DNA of 64,000 nt from Rhineura floridana (taxonomy: Eukaryota; Chordata; Lepidosauria; Squamata; Rhineuridae). The stretch covers positions 65,235,986 to 65,299,985 of the forward strand of contig NC_084487.1 in the NCBI RefSeq assembly GCF_030035675.1. Reading direction: 5' to 3'. A model generated the notes under the pieces. The model made no database searches. It saw only the letters and a program-made list of their open reading frames with translations, and was not told where the DNA came from. Numbering within the stretch: the first letter of the stretch is position 1; every line of letters begins with the position of its first letter. This document shows, one piece after another, positions 11,465-23,018 of the stretch. The position numbers and the translations under genes were made by a program.

Positions 11465-13160
11465 CTGGGGTCAAAAGAGAAAGGGCAGCAGTTGAATAAA
11501 CGCTGGGTTGGGGAAGGAGAACAGGGTCCCGGAGAAAAGAGAAAGGATGGCCGAACCTGCCACGAAAACAGCAACGCCTCAGTGCCGCCGATCGCGCCAT
11601 CCTCCGAACGAACCACGCACGTGTATTTGGAAAGAAAAACGTCCCAGAGTTCCGAAGAGCCGGCATGACAGACACCGAGCGTGGCAGGGACGGGCAGGCT
11701 TCAGGCTTGTCGGATCTACTCTGGGTTTTTCAAAAAAAGACTAGAACCCCAACATCTACCAACCCAGAGCCAAGGCAGACAGCTTAGCAGAGGGCGGGTG
11801 AGTGGGTGGGCGCTCTGAGCACATGCTGGGCCGAGCCATTTTGTTGTCAGCACCAGAATTGAGCCCAGAGTCCACTTCTGGTTATCCTTCCCACGCCCTC
11901 AGCTTTCTTCCTTTCAGCATCCGAATTTAAGGGAGTTGGGGAAGAAAGGCTCGCAACTGTTTTAACAATGGTCGGACCTCCTTTGGGATGAACAATTGTT
12001 TAACGTTTGGGAACCAGAAACCCTCGCCGATCGACTGGGAAGCACCTAAGATAGACGATCTCCTGCCCACCCACATTTTGCGGCATAAACTTTCTAAGCT
12101 AGATTCCGTTTTGTCCGATGCAACGGACTGACCGGGTTAGCCCCCTGGAAGTTACCTGCCAATGCGACTCCCATTAGCTTCCAGCGAGGATTTTACATAC
12201 AAGCCCAAATCATGCAGAGTAAACGTGGATAACATTCCCATCTTTTCGCACTTTCCTAACTGAGACGTAACGCGTGACGTAATTCTTACAAGTTGTGAGA
12301 GCGTGCGTAAACTGCGATCCTAATCCTAAATACGCCCGTGCTCAGAAGTAAGCCCCTCCCACTGAAACCAGTAAGGGCTTTCTTTCTAGGAAGAGTTTTC
12401 AGGATTGCAGGCAGAGGCCCCTATTTGGTAGTAATGGCGACCCTGGGCTCCTTTGGGGGAAAGGGCGGGATACTAAATAAATGAGGAAAGGACAAAGCGC
12501 CGCTGAAATAATCGGGGCCTGCTTCCAAGTCAATAGGATGGCGAGTGTTTATCAGGCCGCGATCCTGAAGACACCTTCAGGTGACAATTCCCACTATTTG
12601 GTCCTCAGTCATCCAATTTAAGCTAATCGGACTATTCCAGAGAGGAAACGCTTTGAAAAGCGCTGAAAAGATGAGTTTGGCTTGATAAAAGAGCGTACAG
12701 GTGCAAGACGCTGCAAGACGCAACGATGGAAGTGAGATCCAGTGAAAGTCAGGCTTGCGTCGGAGTAATTCTGCTTAGAATCAGGATTGCGATTGCAATA
12801 TAGGGAGGAAGTCCTATTTGAGCTCAGTGCTTAGGATCGGGCTGCGCCTGGTTTATTATGGTAGAAACTTCCACAGGCACAGTTCTACCCCGGACCCAAT
12901 TCAAACGACCCGCCTCTCCTCCAAAGAAGCCCCATTCAATTCATAGAGTCTCTTGCATGACCGCTTGGAAAGCATGGCTCTGGAGATCCAGGCGACCAAC
13001 TCAACATCAGACAGGTAGGAGTGTGTGTGTGTGCGTGCGCGCACGCCTGCAAATGCAGGCAGCCAAACCAGGCGAATCCTGCAAAGTCAAGGCGTTTGGG
13101 CTCGGGCTGGGGAGCGTGAGAGGCACAGCACTCTTTTTTGTTTCACTGCCAGCTCCAACA

Positions 13161-13198
<38 letters not shown>

Positions 13199-14102
13199 CA
13201 GTCCCCTCGTCCGCCGCCCTTGGAGGAGTGGTGCGCTTTACCTTCCTTGGCGCCGATGGGCAGCGCCCTGGAATGCTCAGATGCGCTCGGCCAGTCGGCG
13301 GTGCAGGTGCTCATGAAGTCGGGCGTGGGCACCTGAGGAATGAAGGGGAGAGAAAGAGGGTTGAAGGCGGGGAGGGGAGAAGGGGTGTTAGCAGGAGAGG
13401 GGAGGGCCGATGGGCAGCAAATCCACAGGCTGCCTGCGGCCATCAGCCAACTTGAAGTGCCCCTCCCCCTCCATGCCTCTCCTTCGCAGGGCTAAGGGAG
13501 GGGACAAGGCTTTCGAGCGCGGCAGTGGCAGAGACGACGCTTACATTTCCCTGCTTGGAGCTGAAGCTGAAGGCGTCGCCGGCGGCGGGCAGGAGCAGCT
13601 CTTGGCTTTTGTCCTGCTGGTCGAGCCGGTGCAGGAGGTCCTGGAGCCTCTCGATGTAGCTGATGGCGCTGCGCAGGATCTCCACCTTGGGCAGGCGCTG
13701 GTTGGGGTTGGCCACCGTCCGCCTCTTGAGGGCCTCGAAGGCCTCGTTGATCTTCTTGAGGCGCCTCCTCTCGCGCAGCGTGGCCGCTTTGCGCCGGTCG
13801 GTGGGCGCGGATTTCCGCTTGCAGGTCTTGCAGGCCCAGATGAGGCACTGGCCCGGGCAATGGGGCGGCTGGAGGCCCGGCGGCGCCAGCACGTGTTGTT
13901 CCTCGCCGCTGCTGCTGTCGCTGCTGCCCCCGCCGCCGCCGGCCTCCGGGGCCAGCTGGTCCTGGCACGAGGAAGGCGACAAGGTGCCGTCGCTGCCCGG
14001 GTATAGCGGCGAGCCCTCCGCCATGTCCAGCTGCTGGAGGGCTCCATTCTCCCCGTCCAAGTAGAAGAAATAGGAGCCGGATTCAAAAAGGTCCATCATC
14101 AT
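11346..14102 (-). CDS. MYF6: Myogenic factor 6 (MRF4), complete three-exon gene
   Basis: This gene encodes a bHLH transcription factor that binds E-boxes as a heterodimer with E-proteins and drives skeletal muscle differentiation in the nucleus. The predicted protein is 255 residues, against 242 in human. It opens [19 protein letters not shown], as MYF6 does. A Cys/His-rich stretch with [20 protein letters not shown] (about residues 78-108) leads into the basic region and helix-loop-helix (about 100-156), and the C-terminal [14 protein letters not shown] block (about 227-240) and the EEVVEK end are family hallmarks. Coding exons are 14102-13545, 13332-13242 and 11464-11346; all junctions have AG/GT borders and the frame is kept across both (186 codons; 30 codons plus one base; the rest). 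The extra length comes mainly from a Gly/Ser stretch near residue 55-65 and from the end of exon 1. Family and gene identity are certain by motif; expression is inferred from the family. Confidence 0.98.
11465..13241 (-). other. MYF6 intron 2
   Basis: This is a 1.78-kb intron. It holds a (CA)n run near its exon 2 end, a GTGTGCGTGCGCGC tract near 13021, and at about 12310-12410 a diverged copy of the short palindromic repeat with an AGAAGTAAGCCCC core. The rest looks single-copy; I see no ORF of interest in it. Confidence 0.85.
13166..13195. repeat. (CA)n microsatellite in MYF6 intron 2
   Basis: Fifteen CA units just below exon 2. Confidence 0.95.
13242..13332 (-). CDS. MYF6: MYF6 coding exon 2
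   Basis: Codes for [16 protein letters not shown]... through AKE plus the first base of a Gly codon, matching the conserved DFLRTCSSQWPS-type block of MYF6. The acceptor is CAG and the donor GTAAAG. Intron 1, between exons 1 and 2, is only 212 bp. Confidence 0.96.
13545..14102 (-). CDS. MYF6: MYF6 coding exon 1
   Basis: Codes for residues 1-186, including the whole DNA-binding and dimerisation region. The start is the first of three consecutive ATGs, as in other vertebrates. The donor is GTAAGC after the Asn codon that ends KQGN. The exon lies in a CpG-rich block, normal for this gene. Confidence 0.97.
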
Positions 14103-14223
14103 GCTCTGGCCTTTCGCCTCTGTGTGCCTCTCGGAGGTGGGTGAGGGGCTCCCAAAAGCAGCCCCCAGAGAGAAGCGGCCCGACAGAATTTAATTAGCGC
14201 GGTGACATAAGCCCCCCGGCTGC

Positions 14224-14235
14224 TTTATATATATA
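14224..14235 (-). promoter_or_regulatory. MYF6: TATA box of MYF6
   Basis: A TATATATAAA element on the minus strand lies about 125 bases upstream of the ATG, giving a plausible short 5' UTR with a start near 14195. The run is also A/T-rich enough to resemble a MEF2-type site, which MYF6 promoters are known to use. That second reading is inference. Confidence 0.7.
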
Positions 14236-14739
14236 GTAGCCGCTGAAACTCTATCCAGGGTTTAGCTGTCGCGGCGCATCACCCTCCACAAGCCAGGCCA
14301 ACTACTACTCTCCTCCTGGGTGCTGGCCTGAGAGACAGCGAGAGAGACCATCATCGCCTAGTCGGGGGAAGAAAGGACTTTGCGGGGACACACACACACG
14401 CAGAGCGCTCGATAAACTAGAGATCCCTTCAGAACAGTCAAGAAGGACCGAGGTCAGCACATGCGAGCTGCCTGCCTGCCTACTTGCTGGTGTGTGTGTG
14501 AAAGGCAGGAGGTTGTTTTCAGGCCAAAGTACCCGGGTTTAAAACGAAAATCCCCTCTCCCTTCCGAGCTCTGGGCTAAGTATAGAACTGTAGTGCAAGG
14601 AGGGACTGGATTATTATATTTGCAAATATTGGCAGATATCTGTGGGGTTGTGCTTACTTAAAACCACCACAACAACATGCCACTCCTGGGACTCAAATCT
14701 ATCAGGCCCAGTCAACTGTTAAAAAGCAGGGAAAGTGAC

Positions 14740-15032
14740 TCTGTGGCCCTCCAAATGTTGCTTGACTACATCTCCCATCATCCTTTATGGTGTTGGGGCC
14801 AAGCTGGCTGGGGCCAATGGGAGTTCCCCACAAGTTCCCCATTCCTGTTATAAACAGAAAGGAACGCTGCTGCTGGTAGTGCATGAACGTCTAGGGCAGG
14901 GACTGGGCATCTGTAGCACTCCAGTTGCTGTAGGACTACAACTCCCATGGTGCCTCACCATTGGCCATGCTGCTGGGGCTGATAAGAGCTGGAGCCCCAA
15001 AACATATGGTGGGCCACAGGTTTCCCATCTCT
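14740..15032. repeat. Two adjacent copies of the palindromic CCAGATGTTG family
   Basis: The first copy, at about 14740-14850, has GGCCCTCCAAATGTTGCTTG and ends near GTTCCCCATTCCTG. The second, at about 14895-15032, has AGGACTACAACTCCCATGG and ends near GGGCCACAGGTTTCCCATC. Both contain the centre GGCTGGGGCCA or CATGCTGCTGGGGCTGA. Confidence 0.65.
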
Positions 15033-15329
15033 GTTCTAGGAGATGCTGTCAACAAGAAGAGCCCCAGCCTCTAGTGGTGGGGATGATGGAGTACCTGGAC
15101 CTGTCATAACTGGACAGCATTCTTGGCATCTCCCAAACTGTGTTCTTCTGTCTAGCGAGGCTCCAGGCTAATTTGTTGGATTAAGAATGGAATATGAATA
15201 ATTTAAATTAATAACTAAAATCACAAAACCAGACTGGCATGTTCTCAATGTGCACTGAGTAGATCTGTGCCACATCCAGCTTGTGTCAAACTGCTCAGCT
15301 TGCCGTTCTGTCCATATTTACTGATCCAC

Positions 15330-15620
15330 AATGGGTGGCTTACGGATGATGATGGTAAGCCAAGAACAAACCTTGCAGCTCAAGGTTTATCATTTGCAAG
15401 ATAAACCATGAGCCTGGGTTACAAGATAATGCTAAACCAAACCATGTGTTACCTCTATGTAGTACAGCAGTAGGAAGACCGGGGGGAGGAGTCAAGCAGC
15501 TGTGATTTTGACGGACTACCTACACGCTCACATATTTATGCTTAGACATGGTTTGGTTTATCGTTATACACGAACTGAGCCACTGTAGTGCTGCAGATGT
15601 GAGCCAGCCATTCTTTTGGG
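15330..15620. repeat. Diverged palindrome related to the 47-kb family
   Basis: Contains GGTTTATCATTTGCAAGATA, AACCATGAGCCTGGGTTAC and GACATGGTTTGGTTTATCG, with inverted AAACCAAACCATG. The similarity is judged by eye. Confidence 0.35.
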
Positions 15621-16239
15621 TGTGCATGCAGCCACATGAAAAACGAATAATCACCGGCAGCTAGGTAAGACAACTGGCAGCTACAGTCAGTGAAACAGAC
15701 TTGGTAAGACTTTTTTTTATCATGTCCACACTTCTCTGGATTATGTGATATGCTGTAGAATAGATGCTCTGTCTGTATGTGTGATCACTGGTGGCTTGAG
15801 CCCACTAGACCTGGTGGGGCTGCTAGGGGGTCAGGGGGGTATGGCCAATATGTGGTTCGAGGGGTGTAGCCAAGTTATTTTGGTTTTCTTGGCATCCTCA
15901 ACCTTTGCAAAGCTATTGAGGGTGGTCACTTAAGCATCAGAATTGTGCAAATAGTTAGCACTTAACTAAACTGAAAAGTGTTTTATTTTGGTTCAGAAGG
16001 GGTCCCTGCTGTCACAGTTTCTAGTGTGGGTTCATGTCAAAGTACATTACTCAGAAGTAAGCCCACTGAAGTTCATGGGGATTGCTCCCTGATGAGTATG
16101 TACAGGATTGCAGCCTGAATTGGTTGGTCTTTAAAGATGCCACACAGGACTTTTAACAAGGAACCCCATACATTTCCAAACCTATGGGAAAAGATTATTT
16201 CCCTCTCCCAGTTTATTCATTTCTACATCTTTTTTCTAG

Positions 16240-16485
16240 AAAGTGGAATAAGATGGAGGGATATTAAATGGACTATAACCTGGGAGCCTGGGGTTAAATT
16301 CAGCCATGAAACTCATTGTGTGAACTTGGACCAGTCACTGAAGCCTAACCTACCTCACAGGATTGTTGTGAGGATAACATGTGGAAAAGGAGACTCATGA
16401 ATGCCATGTTGAGTTCTTTGGAAACAGGCTGGAACGGGTATAAATGTAAACCTGATAAATATGGAATAAACAAAATAAAGAGTTT
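16240..16485 (+). mobile_element. MIR-like CORE-SINE
   Basis: A body with CAGCCATGAAACTCATTGTG, GACCAGTCACTGAAGCCTAA, and the CTCACAGGATTGTTGTGAGG core, ending with a GGTATAAATGTAA-type LINE tail. The order matches MIR/CORE SINEs. Confidence 0.75.
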
Positions 16486-17204
16486 GCCCTTAGTTTTGAA
16501 TTGGTGGAGGGGAGCCAAGTTTGGAATCATGAAAAAGGCCTAATCTAAAAATCAAGGGAAAAAATCTAGGACACAGCTAGGACATTCAGGCCTACAAACA
16601 ATTAACTTTACATACAGGCCTTTGAGAAATTCAATTTGTGGCTGTCTGCTAGGACAAGCTTGCCTGGGTGGGATGTACAGGCAGGGGGCAATCCATGATT
16701 CCATACTACATATAGGTTCTACACACTGAGTTCTCATCTGAACCACCCTCTGCACCATTCTACTTTAAGTTTGCCAAAGTGTTTTATAGTCCTTTTATCC
16801 TCACAACAATCCTGTAAAGTAGATCATAGTGCAATTTTAGCAAAATGACAAAAAGAACAGAACTACCACCTTAAAGACTAACAAATGTACATACAAAGAC
16901 AAGGAGATTCTTGCCAATTGGCTTATTGAAAAGGAACACCTGCAGGCAATACACTACCCAATCAAAGTGTGATGCAGACTAAGAGGCTTAACTATAAGCA
17001 CTATCAACTCTTTCTCACAAACCACAGCTTGCTCTCACACACTTGAGCAATGGAGACATGATTAGGAACTATAAGCCTCAGAAATAAATGGCATGAGCAC
17101 TCATAGAGTGCACCTGCCTCACCAATGAGGAACCCCTGTTTATATTTAATAAGGCGATTCTACAACAGATATCCTTTGTATAAACAGCACATCTTATAAT
17201 CACC

Positions 17205-17280
17205 ACAGTAGAAGAGTCTGCTGGATTAGGCCCATCTAGTCCAGCGTCCTGTTCTAACAGTAGCCAAACAAATGCACACA
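17205..17280 (-). mobile_element. CR1-type 3' end fragment
   Basis: The plus strand shows CTGGATTAGGCCCATCTAGT and CCAGCGTCCTGTTC, the reversed CR1 tail. The copia element inserted about 90 bases to its right. Confidence 0.6.
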
Positions 17281-17368
17281 CAGCATTTTTTTAAACCTTT
17301 ACAAAACCTAAAGAAAAACAGGAATGCGAAACCTCCATACATCTCTCAAACCTAGAGACACACAAAAC

Positions 17369-17774
17369 TGTTGGCGTGTGTGCGTTGTAGCGTGAAACAG
17401 CATACATTACGTTGGAGTTAAGTTGAGCAAGAAACTTCTTCAGAGCATTTAAATCATGTAAGAGTCTTTATTAAGACATTAAGGCTTTTCAGCAGTTCCC
17501 CCCCCCTCTAGCTCTACAGCACATCTCTCTCCAAAAAACAAAAGTAAAGACAGCCTCTCAGCTCAGAGGCATGATGCAGAAGAACAGAAGAACCAACAGC
17601 AGGCTGTTACAACTTTCCCAGCTGTTATCTCCCGTTACCATGACAACCTGTCTGACCTTGAAAGTCTGCTCTCTCAGGCCAGGCATGGCAGATAAGACTG
17701 CTTCTCAAGACACATGCTTGTAACTTTCCAGACCTGATGAAAACATCCTTAGGCAGTACGGCCTAATGCCAACA
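17369..17774 (-). repeat. Copia LTR (3' LTR of the minus-strand element)
   Basis: A 406-base LTR starting TGTTGG and ending CCAACA. It differs from its partner by about three substitutions and a one-base change in a C run. A purine tract (AAAAAGGGGGAC on the minus strand) abuts its inner edge, as expected for the polypurine tract. Confidence 0.92.
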
Positions 17775-20480
17775 GTCCCCCTTTTTCATCATGTCTGTAA
17801 ATCCATTACAACAATAACACATTTCTACAATACATAGTCATACAGTAATACATTTCTACAATACCTCTTGCAATACATTTCAGTACATTGCATCATACAT
17901 TTTCAGTTCAGTTCAGTACAGTTCAAAAATTACATCTCAGTACAGTTCAAAACTTTAGTCACTCAAACTTAGGTTGAACACATGTTAAATAAAGTGTATC
18001 AGGATCAATTTCTACAACTTTATTCATTCCAGGACTTGTTATTAATCCCATGGTAAATCTGTCAGGCGGTTTGCCTAAATTTGCTCTTGTAGAGCGTCTT
18101 AAAGGAACCAGGGCTTCGGCTCTCTCTGCCCCCCCCATTTGTGCTTGTACTTGGCACCGCGTGCCCAGGATCTTCCATTTCCTCAGCTTTACGTTTCTTC
18201 GATCTGCGTTTCCCACAAATGAGCTCATTCAAAGCATCTCTGAGAGGAATTTGTGTACCTTCCACTTTAATGTCAAGATCTGGCTTAAATGTCTGTGATG
18301 GTGTTTGTGTGTCATTTGTTCCTGTAAGAATAACTGTCTGCCTTTGATCCCAAGGCTTTTCTGAGACTTTAATGCTTCTGCTCAGAATTAACTGCTGTGT
18401 TTCTGGACACCACACTCTGTAATATGCATTCTGAAATCCCAAAACAAAACCTTGCTGTGCTCTGGGCGCAAGCTTGCCCCTCCTTTTTCCCTGTGGAATG
18501 TGGATCCAGCACCTTGCCCCGAATTTTTGAATGTGTTCTATCTTAGGCTTTCTGCCAGTAAGTTTCTCATAAGGAGACATTCCAATTGCACTGTGTAACA
18601 CCCTGTTGTGAATATAATTCGCATAAAGAATTGCTTCTGCCCAGAAAGAATTCCCTAAACTGCAATCCATCAGCATGGCTCTCAATGCTTCCTGCAGCAC
18701 CCTATTTTTTCTCTGCAACCCCGGTGGAAGGTTTAAGTGCTATTTTCTTACTTGCCAGCACTTCATGCAATGCTTTACCCATGAATTCTTCTCCCTGGCC
18801 TAAGTGTATAGCCCCCACCGTGACGCCATGTTGAGTTTCGATTCTCTTAATGAACAGTTTCAGCTTCTGCTCAGCTTCACTTTTATGCTTTAACAGAAAA
18901 ACATGACAAAATCTTGAAAAATCATCTACCAGTACCATGAAGAATTTCGCACCTCCTCGTGAAGCATTTATTGGCCCTGATAAATCAACATGAACTAGCT
19001 GGTAGGGAGCTGTTGTGGTTCTCTCAGCCTCCCGGTTTATTGGTGCAATAGTCATTTTAGCTTGATTACATGCATCACAATCCATTAACTGTCCACAATC
19101 TTTTAAACGCATGTTTTCACTGTGCAAAGGGGTTTTCTTTATCGTGTCAAGGTTTGCATGCCCCAGCCTTTGATGCCATTCATGGACGCAGCCCTGATGT
19201 ACCTGTGCCTCAGCATTTAACACAGCACACCCTGCTTGACTGCTCTTTATTACAAACTGTGAATCATTAAGGCTTCCCTGCAAACACACTTGATCTCCCC
19301 TCATTATAAAACATTGGTCTTTGTGAAACAAAATTGAATAATTACAACTCACCAGTTTGCTCACTGACAAAATATTATGAGCCAATTCAGGAACAAATAA
19401 ACAATCTGACAGTATCCCAAGCTTGTCAAATTTCACCAGTCCACGGGCTTCCACCCTCTTGCATGATCCATCAGCCAGGTGCACAAAGTCCTGCACTTTT
19501 TCTGAAGTGTAAAACAAATGTCTGTCTTTGATTAATATATGGCTTGCCCCACTGTCAAGAAGCCAATTAACAGGTCGTAAATCTTGAGACTTCTGTTTAC
19601 AAACAAAGTTCACACTGCCTTGCTTCAAACCTCCGTCCCTGGAGTTTCGCTTGACTGGACATTCCCGCTGTAGATGCCGTTGATCTCCGCAAATAAAACA
19701 AGCCTTCAGCCTCTGTTGCTGCTCCTGTTTATTATCCTTCGGCACGGCATTTTTCACCTCTTGCCTCCTGACAGCTTCCATCGACTCGGCTCTTTTCGCC
19801 TCCTGTCTCCGCTGCCATTCTTGGGTCAGCTTTTCCTCAATGAACGCAACGTTCAAACCTCCATCAGGTAAGGCTTCGAAAGCCATGACCATATTATTCC
19901 AAGTCCCATCGAGTGAAGCCAGGATCAGATAGGTCTTCTGAAGTTCAGAGTGTTCGACGCCTCGGTCTGTCAGCTCAGCAAACAGGCGTCTGAATTCCGT
20001 GAGATGCTCACACGTCGCACTCACCTGTGAAGCGCATTTGATAAAGCTTCCGTGCCAAACACAATCTAGATCCTGCAGTCTGTTGCACATGAATGCCTTC
20101 CAACCGGTCCCACATCTGTTTGGCGTTTGTAACATCTCTCACGTGTAGCAGTTGAGAGTCTGATAGAGCCAGAAGTATAAAAGCTTGAGCTCGCTCATCG
20201 TTTCTAGTCCAAGTCGCTGTAAGGGGTGCAGGGGGTGTTCCTTCAATAGCTTCCCATAAATCTTCTTTTACTAGCAAAGCCCGCATTCTCGGCTTCCAGC
20301 TGCCACAATTCTTTTCATTAAGCCGTTCCATCGGCAAGCCTCCCCCAGACAGGTTTACAGCCATGTTGCTCACCTCCATCTGGTACAATCAATCAAGCTC
20401 CCCTCTCTGGAACTCCATCTGCCGTTCAGACCAGCAACTTACTCCCGTGTAATGTGCTGTGGATCTGGGCCCATAACCCC

Positions 20481-20885
20481 TGTTGGCGTGTGTGCGTTGT
20501 AGCGTGAAACAGCATACATTACGTTGGAGTTAAGTTGAGCAAGAAACTTCTTCAGAGCATTTAAATCATGTAAGAGTCTTTATTAAGACAGTAAGGCTTT
20601 TCAGCAGTTCCCCCCCCCCTAGCTCTACAGCACATCTCTCTCCAAAAAACAAAAGTAAAGACAGCCTCTCAGCTCAGAGGCATGATGCAGAAGAACAGAA
20701 GAACCAACAGCAGGCTGTTACAACTTTCCCAGCTGTTATCTCCCATTACCATGACAACCTGTCTGACCTTGAAAGTCTGCTCTCTCAGGCCAGGCATGGC
20801 AGATAAGACTGCTTCTCAAGACACATGCTTGTAACTTTCCAGACCTGATGAAAACATCCTTAGGCAGTACGGCCTAATGCCAACA
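20481..20885 (-). repeat. Copia LTR (5' LTR of the minus-strand element)
   Basis: A 405-base partner LTR with the same ends. The primer-binding-like sequence lies directly inside it on the minus strand. Confidence 0.92.
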
Positions 20886-20890
20886 AAAAC

Positions 20891-21880
20891 CCCCATAGTT
20901 CCCAAAAGCACAAGTGCTGAAAGTTGCAACGCACACAGAAACCACCCACCATTTTGTCTCTCAGTCCTCCTCCCCCAGTCACAAATACATGCAAATGATT
21001 ACATAAAACAAATATAGAAAGATACTCACATATTCTGTCCACCATTGCTCTCTCAACAATTTTTTTTTTAAAAAGCAAACTGCTCAAACTAGCAACTACC
21101 CCTGTCTACCTAGCTACAAAGAATGTGCTTTGGGGTGTGGCCTTCAAGGAAACGGCTCTGAGCATGCTTGGACTGCCCTGCAAGGTAGACCAAATAAGTT
21201 TTTTTTACTGAGGCTGCTGTATAGCCCTCATAACAACAGATGGAGTGGAAGCCTTTCCAACGGGCTGCAACGCAGGCAGTCCCTGAAGGTCACATGGCTT
21301 CTCTGCTTTAGAGACACATGGGAGGGACCTCTTTGCCACAGCTATACTTTTGGATTTGGATTGGCTGAGTGGTGCAGCAGAGACCTGATTGGTCAGAGAA
21401 CAGAAGATTGACAGATGGAAACTGTGGACCATGTCATTTGGGATTGCATTAGTATGTGGAAGATAGAGAGTCTCACCTCTGAAAGCGTAGCATTTTGGGG
21501 ATTAGAAAACTGAATGTGGGTTTGGCCCTTTGGGACAAAAGTCTCTGGGGCTTGGTTCCGGAGACTGTTTGGCAGTTTATTAAAGATACTAAGCTTTATG
21601 AAAGGTTGTGAATGAGTTGTATTACACAAGGTTGACAGGAGGTGGCGATAATAGGGCCTTGTCCTGGCCCTGATTTGCCATTAAACATCAGTTGAAGAAA
21701 GAAGAGTGTCAGAAATGCCCCTCAAAGCCACAGGAAGTTTATGAAAGTATTCAATGTCTGCGGGACAGTGGTTTTTTGAGATTTTTTTGGGGGGGTTCAA
21801 TTGCTTGACATTCTCCTTGTGAGGGCTGTGCCCTAGTAGCTCTAGTGGACCAGCCTCCACTGCCACATCTTGTGGTCTTT
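20891..21880. other. No gene recognised
   Basis: Unassigned sequence to the right of the copia insertion. Short open frames only. Confidence 0.5.
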
Positions 21881-21883
21881 CGT

Positions 21884-21998
21884 AGAGCTTGGAAAAAGTT
21901 ACTTTTTTGAACTACATCTCCCATCAGCCCAATCCAGTGGCCATGCTGGCTGGGGCTGATGGGAGTTGTAGTTTAAAAAAGTAACTTTTCCAAGCTCT
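21884..21998. repeat. Palindromic AGAGCTTGG-ended element
   Basis: The ends AGAGCTTGG and CCAAGCTCT are exact inverted repeats, continuing through AAAAGTTACTTTTT and ACTACATCTCCCATCAGCCC. About 115 bp, with no ORF. Confidence 0.75.
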
Positions 21999-22284
21999 AA
22001 AGTGTGTGAGAATAGTTAAGCTTAATATGCCCACTAAACTTTCTTTGTGTTTAAGAACACATTAGTTAACCAGCAAGTGTCCTTGTTTGTTTGTAATGAC
22101 TAGTATGCCATAGCCGCCTGATCCCTTTTCCATTCTTCTGTAAAGTTAGAGGTTTTTCTAATTCTCTTTGATTATATATTTTTTTAAGTCTTCAGAACAG
22201 AAATATGATTGGAAGGAGAGCAAATTTCAGGTTTCAAAAAAGCACAAAGTTTTAACATGTTCTTTGCAGAAAGCTGCTTTGCAG

Positions 22285-22375
22285 TTGAAAATAATTTTAT
22301 TTATTTTTATTTATTTTAAAATATTTCTATCCCTCCCTTCTGCTCTATAATAGGGCACTCAGGGCAGTCCATATT
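22285..22375 (-). mobile_element. Short L2-like tail fragment
   Basis: TTTATTTTAAAATATTTCTA followed by TCCCTCCCTTCTGCTC and a decayed CAGGGCAG end. Recognised only from the tail pattern. Confidence 0.4.
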
Positions 22376-22426
22376 TCACATTTCCAGAAAATCCCTACTT
22401 TTGAATCGGTCACATTGAGTCATGGA

Positions 22427-22805
22427 TAGGGATGGGGTTCACTCCGATTAGCTCATATTCTGATAGTCCATTGTTCAATCCCACTTGCTTTTGCACTTTT
22501 TGTTCCCACAAGTTTTTGCACTTGCCGATTTGATTGGCAGGGGGGTATTTTGGGGTGAAAAAATTATGTAATTTTCAACATAAATGCTTATGTAAATCCA
22601 TGGAAGTTAATGGATAATAGCGATTGTAATTATGAAAATAATTACATAAAATCGGGAGAAAAAATAAAAAAACAAAAAACCTGTGCCAATTACAGCCACA
22701 GCCCACCGCAAGAAATCAGTGCAGGTCCAAAAAGACAATGGACTGTCAGATTCAGTCAAAATCTGGTGCTAAGTCCGATTTAGCAGATATTCTCCTCCAT
22801 CCCTA
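22427..22805. mobile_element. Possible mariner-type non-autonomous element
   Basis: Bounded by TAGGGATGG and CCATCCCTA, so the outer TA could be a duplicated TA target as in Tc1/mariner. The interior is A/T-rich without coding sequence. The inverted ends are short. Confidence 0.45.
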
Positions 22806-23018
22806 GTCATCAGTTTTAACATCTTACAGCAAATCCACACATTTCTCTTTTAAAGTGCCAAACTTTTGCCATAATGTCTTACGTACTATTATTTTTCATG
22901 TCAAAGCCATTTGCGCAAAACAGCTCTTACATGAAGAAGAGGGGGGCACACTGAAAAGTTACAACATCAGACAAAATGTATGAAAAGTTTTAGTTTCTTT
23001 TACATGGTCACTTTTCAG

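Larger units (their letters stand above)
13200..14110. promoter_or_regulatory. CpG-rich block over MYF6 exons 1-2
   Basis: G+C and CpG are clearly higher than in flanking DNA, covering exon 2, intron 1 and exon 1. This is judged by eye; no observed/expected ratio was calculated. Confidence 0.7.
17369..20885 (-). mobile_element. Ty1/copia LTR retrotransposon, young fossil copy
   Basis: It is flanked by 5-bp duplications (aaaac at 17364-17368 and 20886-20890), with two near-identical LTRs beginning TGTTGG and ending CCAACA. Inside, on the minus strand, I recognise a gag part with a CX2CX4HX4C-type knuckle (about 19.6-20.4 kb), a protease part with LDSGAS (about 19.5 kb) and an integrase part with an HQRLGH zinc region and a VHVDLSGP core (about 18.7-19.2 kb). 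The later copia block RRSTRANLGKPPDRF lies near 18.1 kb. No reverse transcriptase/RNase H part is recognised, and the internal region is shorter than in autonomous copia elements. The primer site next to the right LTR reads GGTTATGGGCCCAG, as in insect copia. The copy is broken, with a few interruptions, and could move only with help in trans. The LTRs differ by about 1 percent or less, so it is recent. Confidence 0.9.

Noticed and set aside
13410-14064. Plus-strand open frames of 198 and 133 codons opposite MYF6 exon 1
   Set aside because: Shadows of the MYF6 coding sequence on the other strand.
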